A stretch of 64,000 nucleotides of DNA from NCBI GenBank assembly GCA_034620365.1, contig JAQGEQ010000192.1:925001-989000 (forward strand). Direction: 5' to 3'. Under the pieces are notes generated by a model. It searched no databases. It was not told where the DNA came from and saw only the letters and a list, made by a program, of their open reading frames with translations. Below, one piece after another: positions 11,165 through 23,900 of the stretch (position 1 is the stretch's first letter; the number at the start of each line of letters is the position of its first letter). The position numbers were made by a program, and so were the translations under genes. The DNA comes from Pegea sp. RAD2-039. Taxonomy: Eukaryota; Chordata; Thaliacea; Salpida; Salpidae.

Positions 11165-12178
11165 TTACAAGCCAAGTTTTGTTCGTCGCCAATGACGTCT
11201 TTTAGCATTGTATCTGAAGAAAGCAACCCATCATTTTTTATGAAATTTTACAAGTATTGATATTTACCTGATTTTATTACCAGTCTTCATTCTTACCCAT
11301 TGTGGGACAGGTCGGTTTTGCTTGCCTTTCTTGGCTAGCTTTCGCTTGATAATAAACGTTTTGTTTGCAGCCTAAAATATTATAAAAAGGTTAGAAATTT
11401 AAAAATGAAAATTTCATGAATACAGTTCTAATAATTTATGAATAATTACAATATAAGTAAGAATTGATATAACTACTATTCAAAATCCTAAATTCATAAT
11501 ATTTAAATCAATCATAATATTTTATAAATTTCAATTAAACTAAATTATAAACCATTTAAAAACTATGGTATTTATACTAAACAGTTTCTGCCAAGTATTA
11601 AAAAATTATTAAATTTAGAAATATCATTATAAAAAATAAAGTATAAATCTATATAATATATATTAAATATATAAAGAAATTCTGCAAATCCAACTTATTA
11701 ATGATGAATATAATAATATATAAATTTTACAACAATATAAAGTATTAAAAATGGTTAACTAAAATACTTAAGACTTTAAAAAACTTATTGTTATGATAAT
11801 TTAACTTATTTCAATCAAATTTACAAAAAAAAATTATAAATCACAAGAAAGAAATGAACAAAATAAATGACACAGAAAAAATTAAGTAGCCTGTCATAGA
11901 AAATCTATATATTGTAATATATAAAAATTTAGGTAATTTTTCTGTTTAAAATATTATAATTAATTAGTTTGGTTGGAAACTACGAATTAATAACAAGCAA
12001 TTTAAAATAAAAAAAGTAGAAATTGTGAAAATAATCTTTAAATTATATATTATTGCAACAGTGAAAAAATTTTATAAATTAAAACTAGAAGAAAAAAAAC
12101 TAACAAAACATTTTTAGAAAATCGTTTTATAACTTAATTCTTTATTAAAGATAAAATTAAAAAAACTAAGCTTACCAT
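11165..12178 (-). CDS. RPL39: 60S ribosomal protein eL39
   Basis: Three exons on the minus strand: 12176-12178 (only the ATG), 11268-11371 and 11165-11213. They give exactly 51 residues, the universal length of eL39. The sequence [19 protein letters not shown] through [11 protein letters not shown] to [11 protein letters not shown] is near-invariant in eukaryotes. eL39 lines the ribosomal exit tunnel. The donor after the ATG is gtaagc, and the first intron is 804 bp, very long for this window. Introns of ribosomal-protein genes often carry snoRNAs, but I could not identify one. The 5' leader has the pyrimidine-rich TCCTTTGGCCCG, compatible with a TOP-type start. Confidence 0.96.
11372..12175 (-). 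other. First intron of the eL39 gene
   Basis: An 804-bp extremely AT-rich intron separates the start codon from the rest of the eL39 coding sequence. I see no box C/D or H/ACA pattern clear enough to call a hosted snoRNA. Confidence 0.6.
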
Positions 12179-14948
12179 TTTCTTACAAGATCAACTAACA
12201 CAACTTGTCGGGCCAAAGGACCTGAAAGATAGATTATCCTATTTTTGTAGTTAGCCAAAATAACTCATGCGCTACATTATTTTTTTACAAGCAAAAAGTA
12301 AATTTCTAAGTTTTTATCTACTTTCCAATTTTTAATATGAAGTTTGTTCTTCTTTTTTGCATTTCAAAATGAATAAGGAATAGCCACCGGAAAATAAAAT
12401 TAAGAATAAACTTCATTAAAAAGTATTAAGAAGTATTCATAAATTTTCTTTCTATACTGTTAAGTTAACATTAAAATAAATTGTAAAGCTTTTTTCTATT
12501 AAAAAAAAGTTACAAACGGTAATCTAGTTTAAGTTAACCTTATTGATATAGAATAAAAATTTTACAAAAGTTTTTAGCAGCAAAAGTTGATTTCAACTGA
12601 CATGTTAATTATCATAGATTTCTGCTTTGTCGAAGCTCCAAAGGTTTGTCTACCGCCAAATTTATAAGTTTTTGCAATTAAATAACACATTTATTGTTTT
12701 TTATATGTTGTTGAAATGTATTTATCTATACATCAAATATTTAATAGTATGCCTATTTTTCTAAATACTTATTATTTGGATCAGTTAAATATTTGACCTG
12801 TTGACTAAATGGAAATCAGATTTTATACACGTCCTTATAATTCATCTTTGCTTCTAGTTACTTTTCTACTGACAATGTTGCTTCGGCGACAGTTACTTAA
12901 AACCTTAGGTTTTTTGCTTTATTCAGTGACTGCCATGGTATAAGGTCTTAAAAACTGAAGGCCATATAATTTGCTTTGCTGTTTCTAATTTGGTGATTTT
13001 TAAAGAATATTAAGTGAAATATTATATCTCTATTAAAAATCTAAATATGCTTTAATATTAGTATTATATTAATATTAGCATGGGATTATTTGACTATTAT
13101 GCTATGTATAGTATATTAAATTCATAATAAGAATCTTTTATCTTTTTAAAGTTCTGTACACTTAAAAAGTATAAAATTTTTTAAAGAAATTACAAAAAGA
13201 CTATTGATTTATGTTATTCATCGCAAAAATTTTAAAACTTAAGTTTACAAAAGCTGTTTAGCATATATTAGTAAAGCAAGTAGTCTTAAAATATTGAATT
13301 ATCCTTCTCTAAAATACTTGAACCCATTTTTATGTATGCGAAATGAAAAATATTCATGAAAAATTCTGGAAAGTTTTCTTAATAATCAATAACTTAAACT
13401 TATACCAAATAATGACTTTATAAATACAATCAAAATTCTTTGTTTTTGTGATTTTGAATACAAGTAAAGCACATACATATTATTTCTTTCTACGTCTAGC
13501 CACGTATATGCAGTTAAAAAAAGACTTTATATTGCTTTTACTTCGTTTGTGATAGATGCTTTGCAAGCTGCTGCTTTTGAAGAGTAAACAGCCAGTTAGC
13601 ACATATGGCTACCACTCATATTTATGTTAATCTAGATATCATAAGAAAGTTTTAATTCTAGTGAGCCTTGTAAAAAAATAAGAAAATTTTTTTTTCGCAG
13701 ATCTCTCTAAGTTAGGACTTCTAGCTATAACTAAAGATCGTACAGCTTTAAATTTTACCGTAACTGATACTAAAGATTATTGTTACACAATAATTATTTT
13801 TCAAATATATTTTTTATTTGTCGCTTATCTTTCAAGTAATAATGGATAATAAATTCAAAAGTCGTAGTTGTAAAAAATAAATGACAAAGCTTTTTTGTCA
13901 AAGATTTATTTTTTCTCATGTAATTACTTTCTATATTTTCGCATAAAACTTACAGATGATTTAAGGTTCTTGGGCGAAGGTTTAGATTGTCACATATGTT
14001 TTTGTAAACATAACTTCCACTTCAGCGCGTTTTTATTTTTGTTTTGTAGATATTTGTTCTTAATATTTAAGTTTTTTAGTAACATTTAAAGGTCTTTTGT
14101 TTTATTTAGATGTTTGTTAATTTTTATTGTAACGTTTTTTAAGATTATCTTGATCTATAACTTTTGCACTTGAACTTTTTATTCTTTTTATGCATAAAAA
14201 ATTTCTAATTTTAGAAATAATTTTCCTCAAAATAAATGATGGCAATTTTTAATTTATTTATTTTTAAATTGATTAACATTTTTTTTGTATATATGATTTA
14301 TTTTATTAAGTTTTCTAAAATTTATACCATAACTTTTAACCTTGCACGTTTAAAAATATTAATATAGCCTTCATAAAATCCTTATCTTAAGAAATTCAAT
14401 AGTATGTAAATTTTTAAACAATATTTTTAATATCTACATCTTAAATAAATGCACTTGTTTATTGATATTTAAAAAAATATATATTTTGAACAGTCCTGAT
14501 GTTTATTTAGATTGTCAAAACTTATATTCGCTCTAATATTTAAATGAAAAATGTTTAAACACATTTTATTTTTTAAATGTTTTATTTATTAAACATTCTT
14601 CAACTTTTGTAAAGTATTAAATGATAATTTGAGATATGAATAGACACATTTTCAAGGTTATATTGTAATGGTTTATACGTCATTGACTGATTGAACTTAA
14701 AGTAAATTTGAAAAACAAAACCCATAACAGGCTTATTGACTTGGAATGAATGCAGATAATAAAGAATTTTATAATTGTTTCTTAATAAATATTAAAATAC
14801 TTTTATAGAAGTATGATTTATTTTAAAGTTAGTCTTTCATATATCAAAGTTAATAACTTTGTTTTTAATTGTGGTTCTGTTTAGAAAAGTTTGTCAATTT
14901 GTAAATTTTATTAACAGTTATCTGTTTTGATTAAATTTTTGAGTTAAG
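12179..14948. other. Intergenic region between divergent eL39 and UBR4
   Basis: About 2.8 kb, between the minus-strand eL39 and plus-strand UBR4, so both promoters should lie here. The eL39 5' leader is within the first ~60 bp. No other coding signal: the 64-codon open stretch at 13895 is Phe/Leu-rich, as expected from T-rich DNA. Confidence 0.55.
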
Positions 14949-17900
14949 ATGTTAGACTGGGATACAGCTATTAAGCCTCTTCTTCAAGAAAGTGGAACTC
15001 CACCAAAAATTGAAGATGTGATAAGTGTATCTGATGCTATTATTGAAAAGTAGGTTTTAGTATCTTATGTTTAAAGATTATAGAGCATAAAAAAATATCT
15101 TTATTTCTCATGTTTATATAATTATTTAATTCAATTTTAGTTTGATATAAAAAACTTCTGTTTATTTTGAAGTTTTTTTTTCACTTTTAATATTAAACTT
15201 GAAAATGAAATATATATAATTTTACTTTATAGATATTTTAAATAACTTATCAATATAATATTAAGTTTCATTTTATAAAATGTTTTTTACAAAGGGTTAT
15301 TATTCTCTTTTAATTTTTGAGAAGCTTTTTCAAGTTTTTTATTTTTTAGTAAGACAAAGCTATTGGAATCAGGAACTGAAGAATTTTATTCGATTTATGT
15401 AACATTAGCTGGTGATTTCTTATCAGCTTTTTTTAACAAGTGTAAGTTTATTTTATATATAGTGAAAATTTCAAGTTATAATCCAAGTAACCAGGAAGTT
15501 TATGATCTATAAATATAGATCATCACATCAGTTTTATGATCTAAAATAATAAGATTTTAAGTTAAGAAGAGAAAAATTATAATTTTGTTTAAGAAGTGTT
15601 GTTTATTTCCAACTTGCAAATATGTGTCACTTGTAAACTAAAAGCTTTTAATAACTGCAATAAATCATAACAAATATTTAAAAACAACTTTATGAAAAAG
15701 TTTTAATCTTCAAATCATTTCATTTCAACAGTAACTAGAGAAACTGTACAAAAGGTTGCTGCTGCCTGTCGAGTTCTTATCGAGTATTGTGTGATTAGTA
15801 TTGGGGACCCTACGTTTGTTGATAAGAACCGCTGTATGAGTACAGTGATGAGTTTATGTTCACGTAAGTTATACTTTTGATAATTTGTTTACAACTTAAT
15901 GAGGTTACAAACTATTTATTTCAGAATATGACTTACCCTCAACTGACGTGAGTGCGTTAAAAACTATGATGAAAAGTGTGGGGGTTGATATGATGGCAAG
16001 ATTAATGAGAAAAGGTTGTGAAGACAAACCCCAAAATTTGTTGTTAATTTCTGGTTTTATTTTAGATGCTGAAGAAAGCATGGAGGTTGTAGAAAGAAAT
16101 TCTATTTCAGCATTCAATCTCTTCTCATATTTGAGTGAAAGTGACAAAGATATAATTGAATGTGAGAAATGTCACTAAATACCAGAGATTTTTAATCACG
16201 TGACTATTGTTTTGTAACCAAACAGATAAAGGTGAATTTGAGCATCTAATGACATTAAATCATCGAGTTTTTGTTCAACTTGCTTCACAACATCAACTGT
16301 TTGCTTCTTTCTCCTTACTTCAACCTCTGCAAAAATTTCGACCACAGTTTCTATTTGACAAATCTGAAAATCGGGAACCACCTGCTCTACCAAATTCCCT
16401 GGCAGAAGCTCATCATTTTGAAGACAAGTAACTTTGTTAAAGATTTAATTTCCAACTTCTTACATCAATTGATTCAGTTTGAACGAGTGCTTTGTGAATA
16501 TACGCCTAGTGGCAGATGCAGCAAGTTTAGAATTACTCAAACCATCATCTAGTGATCAGCTTGAGCAGTATCTAGAAATTGTCCTTACTTGTTTACATAT
16601 TGGTGTTCTAGTTGCCGTCTCTAGAACCTTCATCGGATCTGGTAAGTTAAAAGATCTTCAAAGATGTAGAAACTTGATCTTTTCAAACTTACAGATTGTA
16701 ATCATGAAGAAACACGAACGTTAGAACAACTAAGAGCAAAGATACGAAAGAACAAGTCTTGTGTGGTGATGAAAGATATTGTAAGTAGACACAAGTAGAT
16801 TCGATCTTATCTCAACTCCAATCACAAGTAGATTCGATCTTATCTCAACTCCAATCTTAAGGTTTCAATCCATGAAGAGATGATACGGATGTTGAAAGAC
16901 TCTACATCTTCTGGAAGTGAAGTTTGTCAAAACTTTCAAACACACTCTAGTTGGTTGATTCTAAAAGGTTTGAAAGTGATCAACAAAATCTCGAACAAAA
17001 GCAAAACTAAAGAAAGGTAGGTGATAGAAGTTGATTAATGATCCTCATCATTTGATCCTTACAGTAATCTCTTCTCCCTTGCTCTTGTGTCCCTGCTCAC
17101 GAAGCAATTACGCGAATTAGTGACGTGTTGTGACGTATGCATCAGCGAGAAGGAATATGATATCCAAGGATCGATGCATCAAATCACATCACCTTCTCAA
17201 CGCTTCAACTTCCTCACTCAACAAGTAATCTTCCTCTAATCCCAACATCCATCTAATTACAGATCTTTAGTTTGATCTTCTTGAGATTTACATCAATTCA
17301 GTCCAAGATGCATTTCGAAGTATCTTCATCTCTTCCTCATCAGCTCCCAACACTACCTCCTCAGCTGACATCATGACATTTGAAGATGATGATCAGTGTC
17401 CCGGGGGTAGTGATGCAAATAGTAAGATGCTTTGACCACCTGTCCACTTGTTTGATGCCCTCTTGTCTAGGTGAAGCTAGTGAAAGTGACCCGGTATTGG
17501 GTCGCAACTTACTTACTATATTTGCGTGTGATGCCAATGATGAAGGAACCACTAAACCTGCTGATAAAATCTCTAAGATCGTCAAGAAACGCTTCGACTT
17601 CCGGTGAGCAATCAACTTCCGCTTGATGACGTCATGTAACTTGTCGATCTTACAGTAAAGGGTTGATCGCTTCACTAAGTAATGTGGATTCTAATTTCGA
17701 AATCTTTTTTCCTGAACTTGTGTTTCCCAATTTTATCCAAGACATCGGAGTGAGTCTTCATCTGTTGATCTTTATCACTTGATCTTCATCACTTGATTTT
17801 CATCTTTTTATCTTCATCACTTGATCTTCATGTTTTGATCTTCATGACTTAATCTTCATCTTCTGATCCTCATCACTTGATTTTCATCTTTTGATCTTCA

Positions 17901-20900
17901 TCACTTGATCTTCATCACTTGATTTTCATCTTTTTATCTTCATCACTTGATCTTCATGTTTTGATCTTCATGACTTAATCTTCATCTTCTGATCTTCATC
18001 TTCTGATCTTCATCACTTTTGTAGATCTTGAAATCGTGTGATGAGATCATCGGACTGTTGACTGAGATGCTGGAATCATCCAAACCACTCATCCAACTTT
18101 ACTTTATCAACAACATGACCTCACAAATCCTCATCCGTCTCTTCAACATCTGCTCACTCATCGACCAACAACCTTCACTAACATCTAATCGCGAAGGTGA
18201 CGTCATCATCTGATCGCTTCTATCCTTCTATCTCGTTCCATCATCTTAGGTTTTTCGATTTTTGATTTCTTCCGAAAGTTACTTGCTGGTAAATCGTTGG
18301 AAATATCCCAGAAGACGAGGATCGAAGATGTGATCTTTGATCAACTCTTTGATGAGGAAGATGAGAAGTTGATCTGCAAGACCCCCATGCAGCTTTCGCT
18401 CTTCACTCGAGTAACTTCATCTTCATCTAACCCACGCTTGAACCTACATCTTCTTGCAGATGCTAGTGAGTAGACAAGAAGATATAAAGAAGACTTTTTC
18501 TGATGAAGATGAAGTCAACACTCTCAACTACATCTCTAGAGTACTGGAAGCTCTTTCAGTAAGTAATTTACTCTCATCTTCAAGATAGTTGACATTTGAG
18601 TAGTTTAAGGAGACGCCTCAGACCCAGGTGCCAGTCGAGGTTCTGCAATTGGTCTGTTTTCTTTTCCATACTCTTACTGATGATAATAAAGCCCAACAAA
18701 TGATCAAAGTGAGATTCCTTCAACTTCCGACTCCCTGATCTTTTAAATCTTGCTTCTTTTAAAGACTTTTCGAGCTTTAATCTCATGGAAGGACAACTCG
18801 ACGCCCAGCAACACCTCGCCAATTAGCTTGTGCTTACTTGTCGAGTACTTCCTGTATAACTTCTCAAAAGTTGATGAACAGCTGGTCCAACATGTAACAC
18901 TCAATCACGTGACTTGTACGCAGTTAGTTCACCTCTTTTCATCTTTCGAAGGTCATCTGGAACCTATTTAACATCCACAATTTGATGTCATATGAGAAGA
19001 ACAAAACTTTTAAAGAGATGTTTACAAGTTACAAGAAGTTTACGAGCTTCAAACATGACTCAAAACCTCCTAAGACCTCTGATGACAACATCACCGCTAT
19101 CGAGCTTATTGAACTAAGATCAGATGTTGATGATTCATCTTGTGAAGTCAGCCAAGAGGTTTGTACATCTTCATAATCTGAATTTGAGGATCAAAATTAA
19201 GAATATCCTGGAAGGGGAACCCCGCCCCATTTGCCCTGGTACCCAAGTGAATTGTTAGTGGTGGTTTCCCAGGACATCGGTCCGCATCACCTCTTCCTCC
19301 TTGTCGATATCCTCTGATGTTGAATTCTACGGATGCAGCTCCCTAAGACATCCAGTTTTAATCCCCATCTTTATCAGACGCCCAGGAACCTTTCCAGATA
19401 ACTTTTCTTCAAATCGATTTTTCGACAGGCGCTCAGTCTTCTCACCTCTCTTGATGATGAATGTGAGGACTTGTTTGCTTGCGTCGTCTACTTCCTAAAG
19501 ACATCTCTTTCTCTATCAAGAAGTGATCCACAAACCGAATCTCGTTTCAATGTAGCAAGTTACGGATTCCAATTATTTTGGAGATTAGTTTTGATACTAC
19601 CTCTATCTGATCACATGCAACAAATGTTAGTTTGTCTAGTTGTTAGTTTGTCGAGTTGTTAGTTTGTCGAGTTGTTAGTTTGTCGAGTAGTTTGTCGAAT
19701 TGTTTGTTTGTCGAGTTGTTTGTTTGTTTGTCGAGTTGCTTGTTTGTCGAGTTGTTAGTTTGTCGAATTGTTTGTCGAGTTGTTTGTTTGTCGATTTGTT
19801 TGTTGGTGGAGTTGTTTGTTAGTTTGTCGAATTTGATGTTATCTTTTCACTTTCAGTTTGGATAATGGTGTCACTGATAAAGCTGAAGAACTTTTAGTCT
19901 GTATTGAGATCATCACAAGATCATCACAAGATGATAAGTGGAAGTTGGAACGTTTGTGTCTTCTCACCGAGAAATATTTTGGGAAGTTTTACTCTGATGA
20001 TATTATTGGCGAATTCACGATGGAGCAAGATGCGCGTTTTCCTGCTAGCATCGAAGTAACGACTTTTAAATAATAGATGAATACAGATGATGACTTCTAC
20101 TTCCTTTACAGCTGATTATTTTGGATTATTTGTCTCACCAACTTTTTATTTATAAGAAAAAAATGAAGAAAAACTTTAATATTTATCAAAAATACCCGAA
20201 ACTACAAATGTTGATTGTTAATGCTGTTGTTCATTTCAACTACAACTTGAGGTAATTTGCATATTTCCCTGGTTTCCATAGAAACTTCCTTTCTATTGTT
20301 TCAACGTTTAAATAACGAAATATTTTCTTATCCCAAAACTGTTTATGTAGCCGACTTGGTAAAGTGAGTTGGTTTAAAAACTTTAAGTCGTGAGTTCGAT
20401 TCCCGCTGGGGTCGTTTTCTTTGTGTCTGATGATGTATTAACGAACCGCTACGGGATGAATCTTATTGATTAGAACTTCGTAGCTGAAGACACATTTTAC
20501 TTGTAAAAGATCTCAAATATAATTTTATTTGATCTTCATCTTTTGATCTTCATCTTCCAACTCTTTTTGCAGGTCTCACATGCATCGATTAGCGCGTAAG
20601 CATTCTTCTTGTGAACTACCTTCTAGTGGCTTACAATCATATGACTATCTTATCTCCAACATTAATTTGAATCTTTTAACAAGTTTTCAATCCACTTTTA
20701 AACTCACAACTTCCTCATGGTTTGAAGAAGAGTTATCACGATGGAAAGATTACTACAAGGCGATCAAAGTCATCAAGGTAAGCTCCTCGCTAAATCGCGT
20801 TTCATTCATGACGTCACTACATCAGACGTCGCCCGAGTTCAACACTACTCTTGCTTCCCACTTCCAAATCTACGAAGTATTCGGACTACAAAGCGATGAC

Positions 20901-23900
20901 GTCATCATCGCTGTTAGCTTGCTGATGGCTCAGCAGTCGTTGGTAAGTTTACTAGGATGACGTCATCTACGCGCTAACTGTTGATTGACAGTACAACTTG
21001 TGTGATGATGTCCTGGTCGATCTGATGAATAAAGGGCACTTAGGAGAAGTTTGCTTCAAAATCTTTCCAGTGATCACAACTGTGTCTTGTATCGATTCGG
21101 AGGACTTTCTGCCTCTTGCTCTTGATAAGATGTATGATACAAACGAGTCTGAATATACTCTCTTTCATGACATGGCTTGCTTTTATGTGGTCAAGGTATG
21201 TGGTCCACAACCATGTCTATGGTCCACAACCATGTCTATTAACTTCTTTCTACAGACTGTTTATGAGTTGTTGACTAATTGCTTCAAGAAAGATAATTCT
21301 ATCGGAGATGAACAAACTGCAGTTGATCTGATCCGATTCCTAACTTTCATTATAGAAGACTCTTACATCCAAAGGTTCCTACATCTTCTGATCTTCATCA
21401 TCTGATCTTCATCTGATCTTTCCAGGGCTTTGAGGCACTTTCTAGCTAAAGATGATGAGATTCCAGCTTTTGAAACAGATGAACCTTTTCATGGAAATCC
21501 GAGGGGTGAAAAAGGAAGTTTGGTCCGTTTACTGGACAGTGTTAAGGACGTGGACACAGAATTGTATGCTTCAGAAATGCTGATATTTGTCGCTACCATT
21601 TGTAACCACACATGTAAGTCCATCAAACTTAATATGGACACCATCTCATTGGTCTGTTTGTCCTAGTCACATCACCATCGTTGTCAGTGGTTTGTGACCA
21701 GTTAAAGGACTTGAAGCTGGTCCACAAAGGTTTCTTAAGTTGGGTGCCCTTATTGGACTTCACAGACGTTGAACCATCCACTGAAGACATGGTCACGTCG
21801 ATGACTGTGGTCTCTGCTCTTCAGACCCTTTGTAACTTTGCTGCAAACCCAGACAGGTTAGTTTTTTGTGCCCCACACGCCCCAAACAACTTCAACCCAA
21901 TCTTTATTTTTCAGTGAAGTGACCCGCAACCTTTGTACCACCTTACTACAAGCAGTCCTTCCTGTCCACAGTGACCAGTCCGCTCTGGATTCTTTATATC
22001 AATTGAAGATCCCTTTTATTGAGATCTTGATCACTTTGGCAGATGCAAACTCCGGATCAGGACATCCGATTTTGCTCCGCTTTGCCATCAAATGTTTAAA
22101 TGCAAGTCTCGCGTTATTCGGCGATCTAGAAGCAGCTTACAAGTTACTAGTGGACACAGAAGTAAGATGATCATGTGATCATGATCTTTTGAACAACTTC
22201 TGTTTGATTACAGAGTAAATTGTCGCGCGCGTTATCAGCTACTTGTCACTTGTTGTTGTATGTTGCTGATGTGTTGAAAGCACTTGGAGAGCTCACCCCT
22301 CAAAGTAGGTGCCCCACGCCCCTTTCACATCTTTGATAATCTGGTTGTAGATGAAAGTTGTGTCTTTGAAACTGATGATGAAATTGAAATGAGTTTTGAA
22401 ACTGAATTTAGTGAAGAGGAGTCTTCATCCACTTATGATTCACAAACTCTTGCTCCAAATGATGATGATCAGCTTTGGAATCGATTATGTACCTACTCAG
22501 TAACCCAAAAGAAGTTTATCAACCAACACTGGTCACTAACCACCTCTATAAACCACTTGCTGACCACTTCATCCACAGGTACCACTGTCATACTTGTCAT
22601 ATGGTTGATGGAGTTGGTGTTTGTACCATTTGTGCCAAAGTTTGTCATAAAAATCATGATTTATCTTACGCCAAATTCGGATCTTTTTTCTGTGATTGCC
22701 AAATTCGGATCTTTTTTCTGTGATTGTGGAGCAAAAGAACCAAAAGTTTGCAAGGTACCCCTTCCGCCCCCTTTTCACCCTGTTCTCAAGCAACGAGTTT
22801 GATTGACAGGCGCTCGTGAAGCGACTTCCGGGCAGCGATAAAACTGCTTCCGGTGTTTCCGCGTTCTCCGTTCTGACACCAGAAGGTTCCGCTACAGCGC
22901 TTCCATCGACGACTTCGGTGAGGCGATCGCGTTTTCTTCATCGCCATTCACTTGATTGGTTGTTACAGATAAATCGAAAAGACGAGAAGCAGTCACATGA
23001 CCGCAAACAGATGTCGAAGCTTCGCGAAGCAAGTGTTGATCTGAATGTTGAATCGAGTCGTTCTGAACTGCTTCGAATGCTAGAAGCGCCCGACAGCGCG
23101 CTTGGCGATGACGTCATCACCACTTTAATACAGTTGGTGGAAACAATGACGGATTTGATGATGAGTGATCCATACAAGCTCCATTCAGGTTTAGAAGGAT
23201 ATTTCGCGTTTGACGTCATTTAAACGCTTTATTGTAGTAAACTCGATGGTTCGCGCGCTTATGGTGATGTCAGATCTACGCGAAAAGAGCAAAAAGATTG
23301 AATTAATCGATAATCTTCTTATTCCTACACTTGGCTCACAAGAGGGCGCATTCGAGAACGTAAAACCGAATTACGCGGGCGAACAGGTTCGAGCCACAAA
23401 CACTAGACTTTACTCGTTTCATTTATATCAGAAATTTGCTCGATTCAAATAAGCTTTGTAAACACTTGGGCAGAACCAGTAGCATTTGCAGTGATCTGGC
23501 GTCTTCAATCAAGTGTTTCAAAATGAGGTCCTCGTTTAATCACGGTCTTTCCCTTTAATGGAAAGTTCCGTTTCAACAGAGGAGATATTTCTTCATTTTT
23601 TATTTCATCAAATCTCGAGTTGTGGACGCGATAGCGTTTCATGACGTCATCATTACCTGATCTTAAATTTATTCATCTGTGTCAAGATGTTTATGAAAGT
23701 TTGTTGTTCAGGGTCAAACTATCCGTCAACTTGTCAATAACAAAACCATACGACGCGTCTCGATGTGTTGTTTAGCGCCATCTAACGGTAGCTATCACTA
23801 AACTAAAACTAGTAGTTATCTTCGGTTGTTATAGGAACCCAACAACATCTCGCTGTTAGTCATGACAAGAATAAAATTACTCTACTGCAATTGTTTACTT

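Noticed and set aside
13895..14089. Open frame of 64 codons in the eL39-UBR4 intergenic region
   Set aside because: Phe/Leu/Ile-rich product typical of T-rich DNA, no splice context, no recognisable motif.
19301..19865. Consecutive plus-strand open frames of Leu/Ser/Val-rich sequence
   Set aside because: They come from the dispersed repeat and the TTTGTCGAGTT minisatellite, not from UBR4 exons.
20340..20424. Functional tRNA gene
   Set aside because: A and B boxes are good, but the 5' end cannot pair with the 3' acceptor strand and the anticodon arm is irregular.
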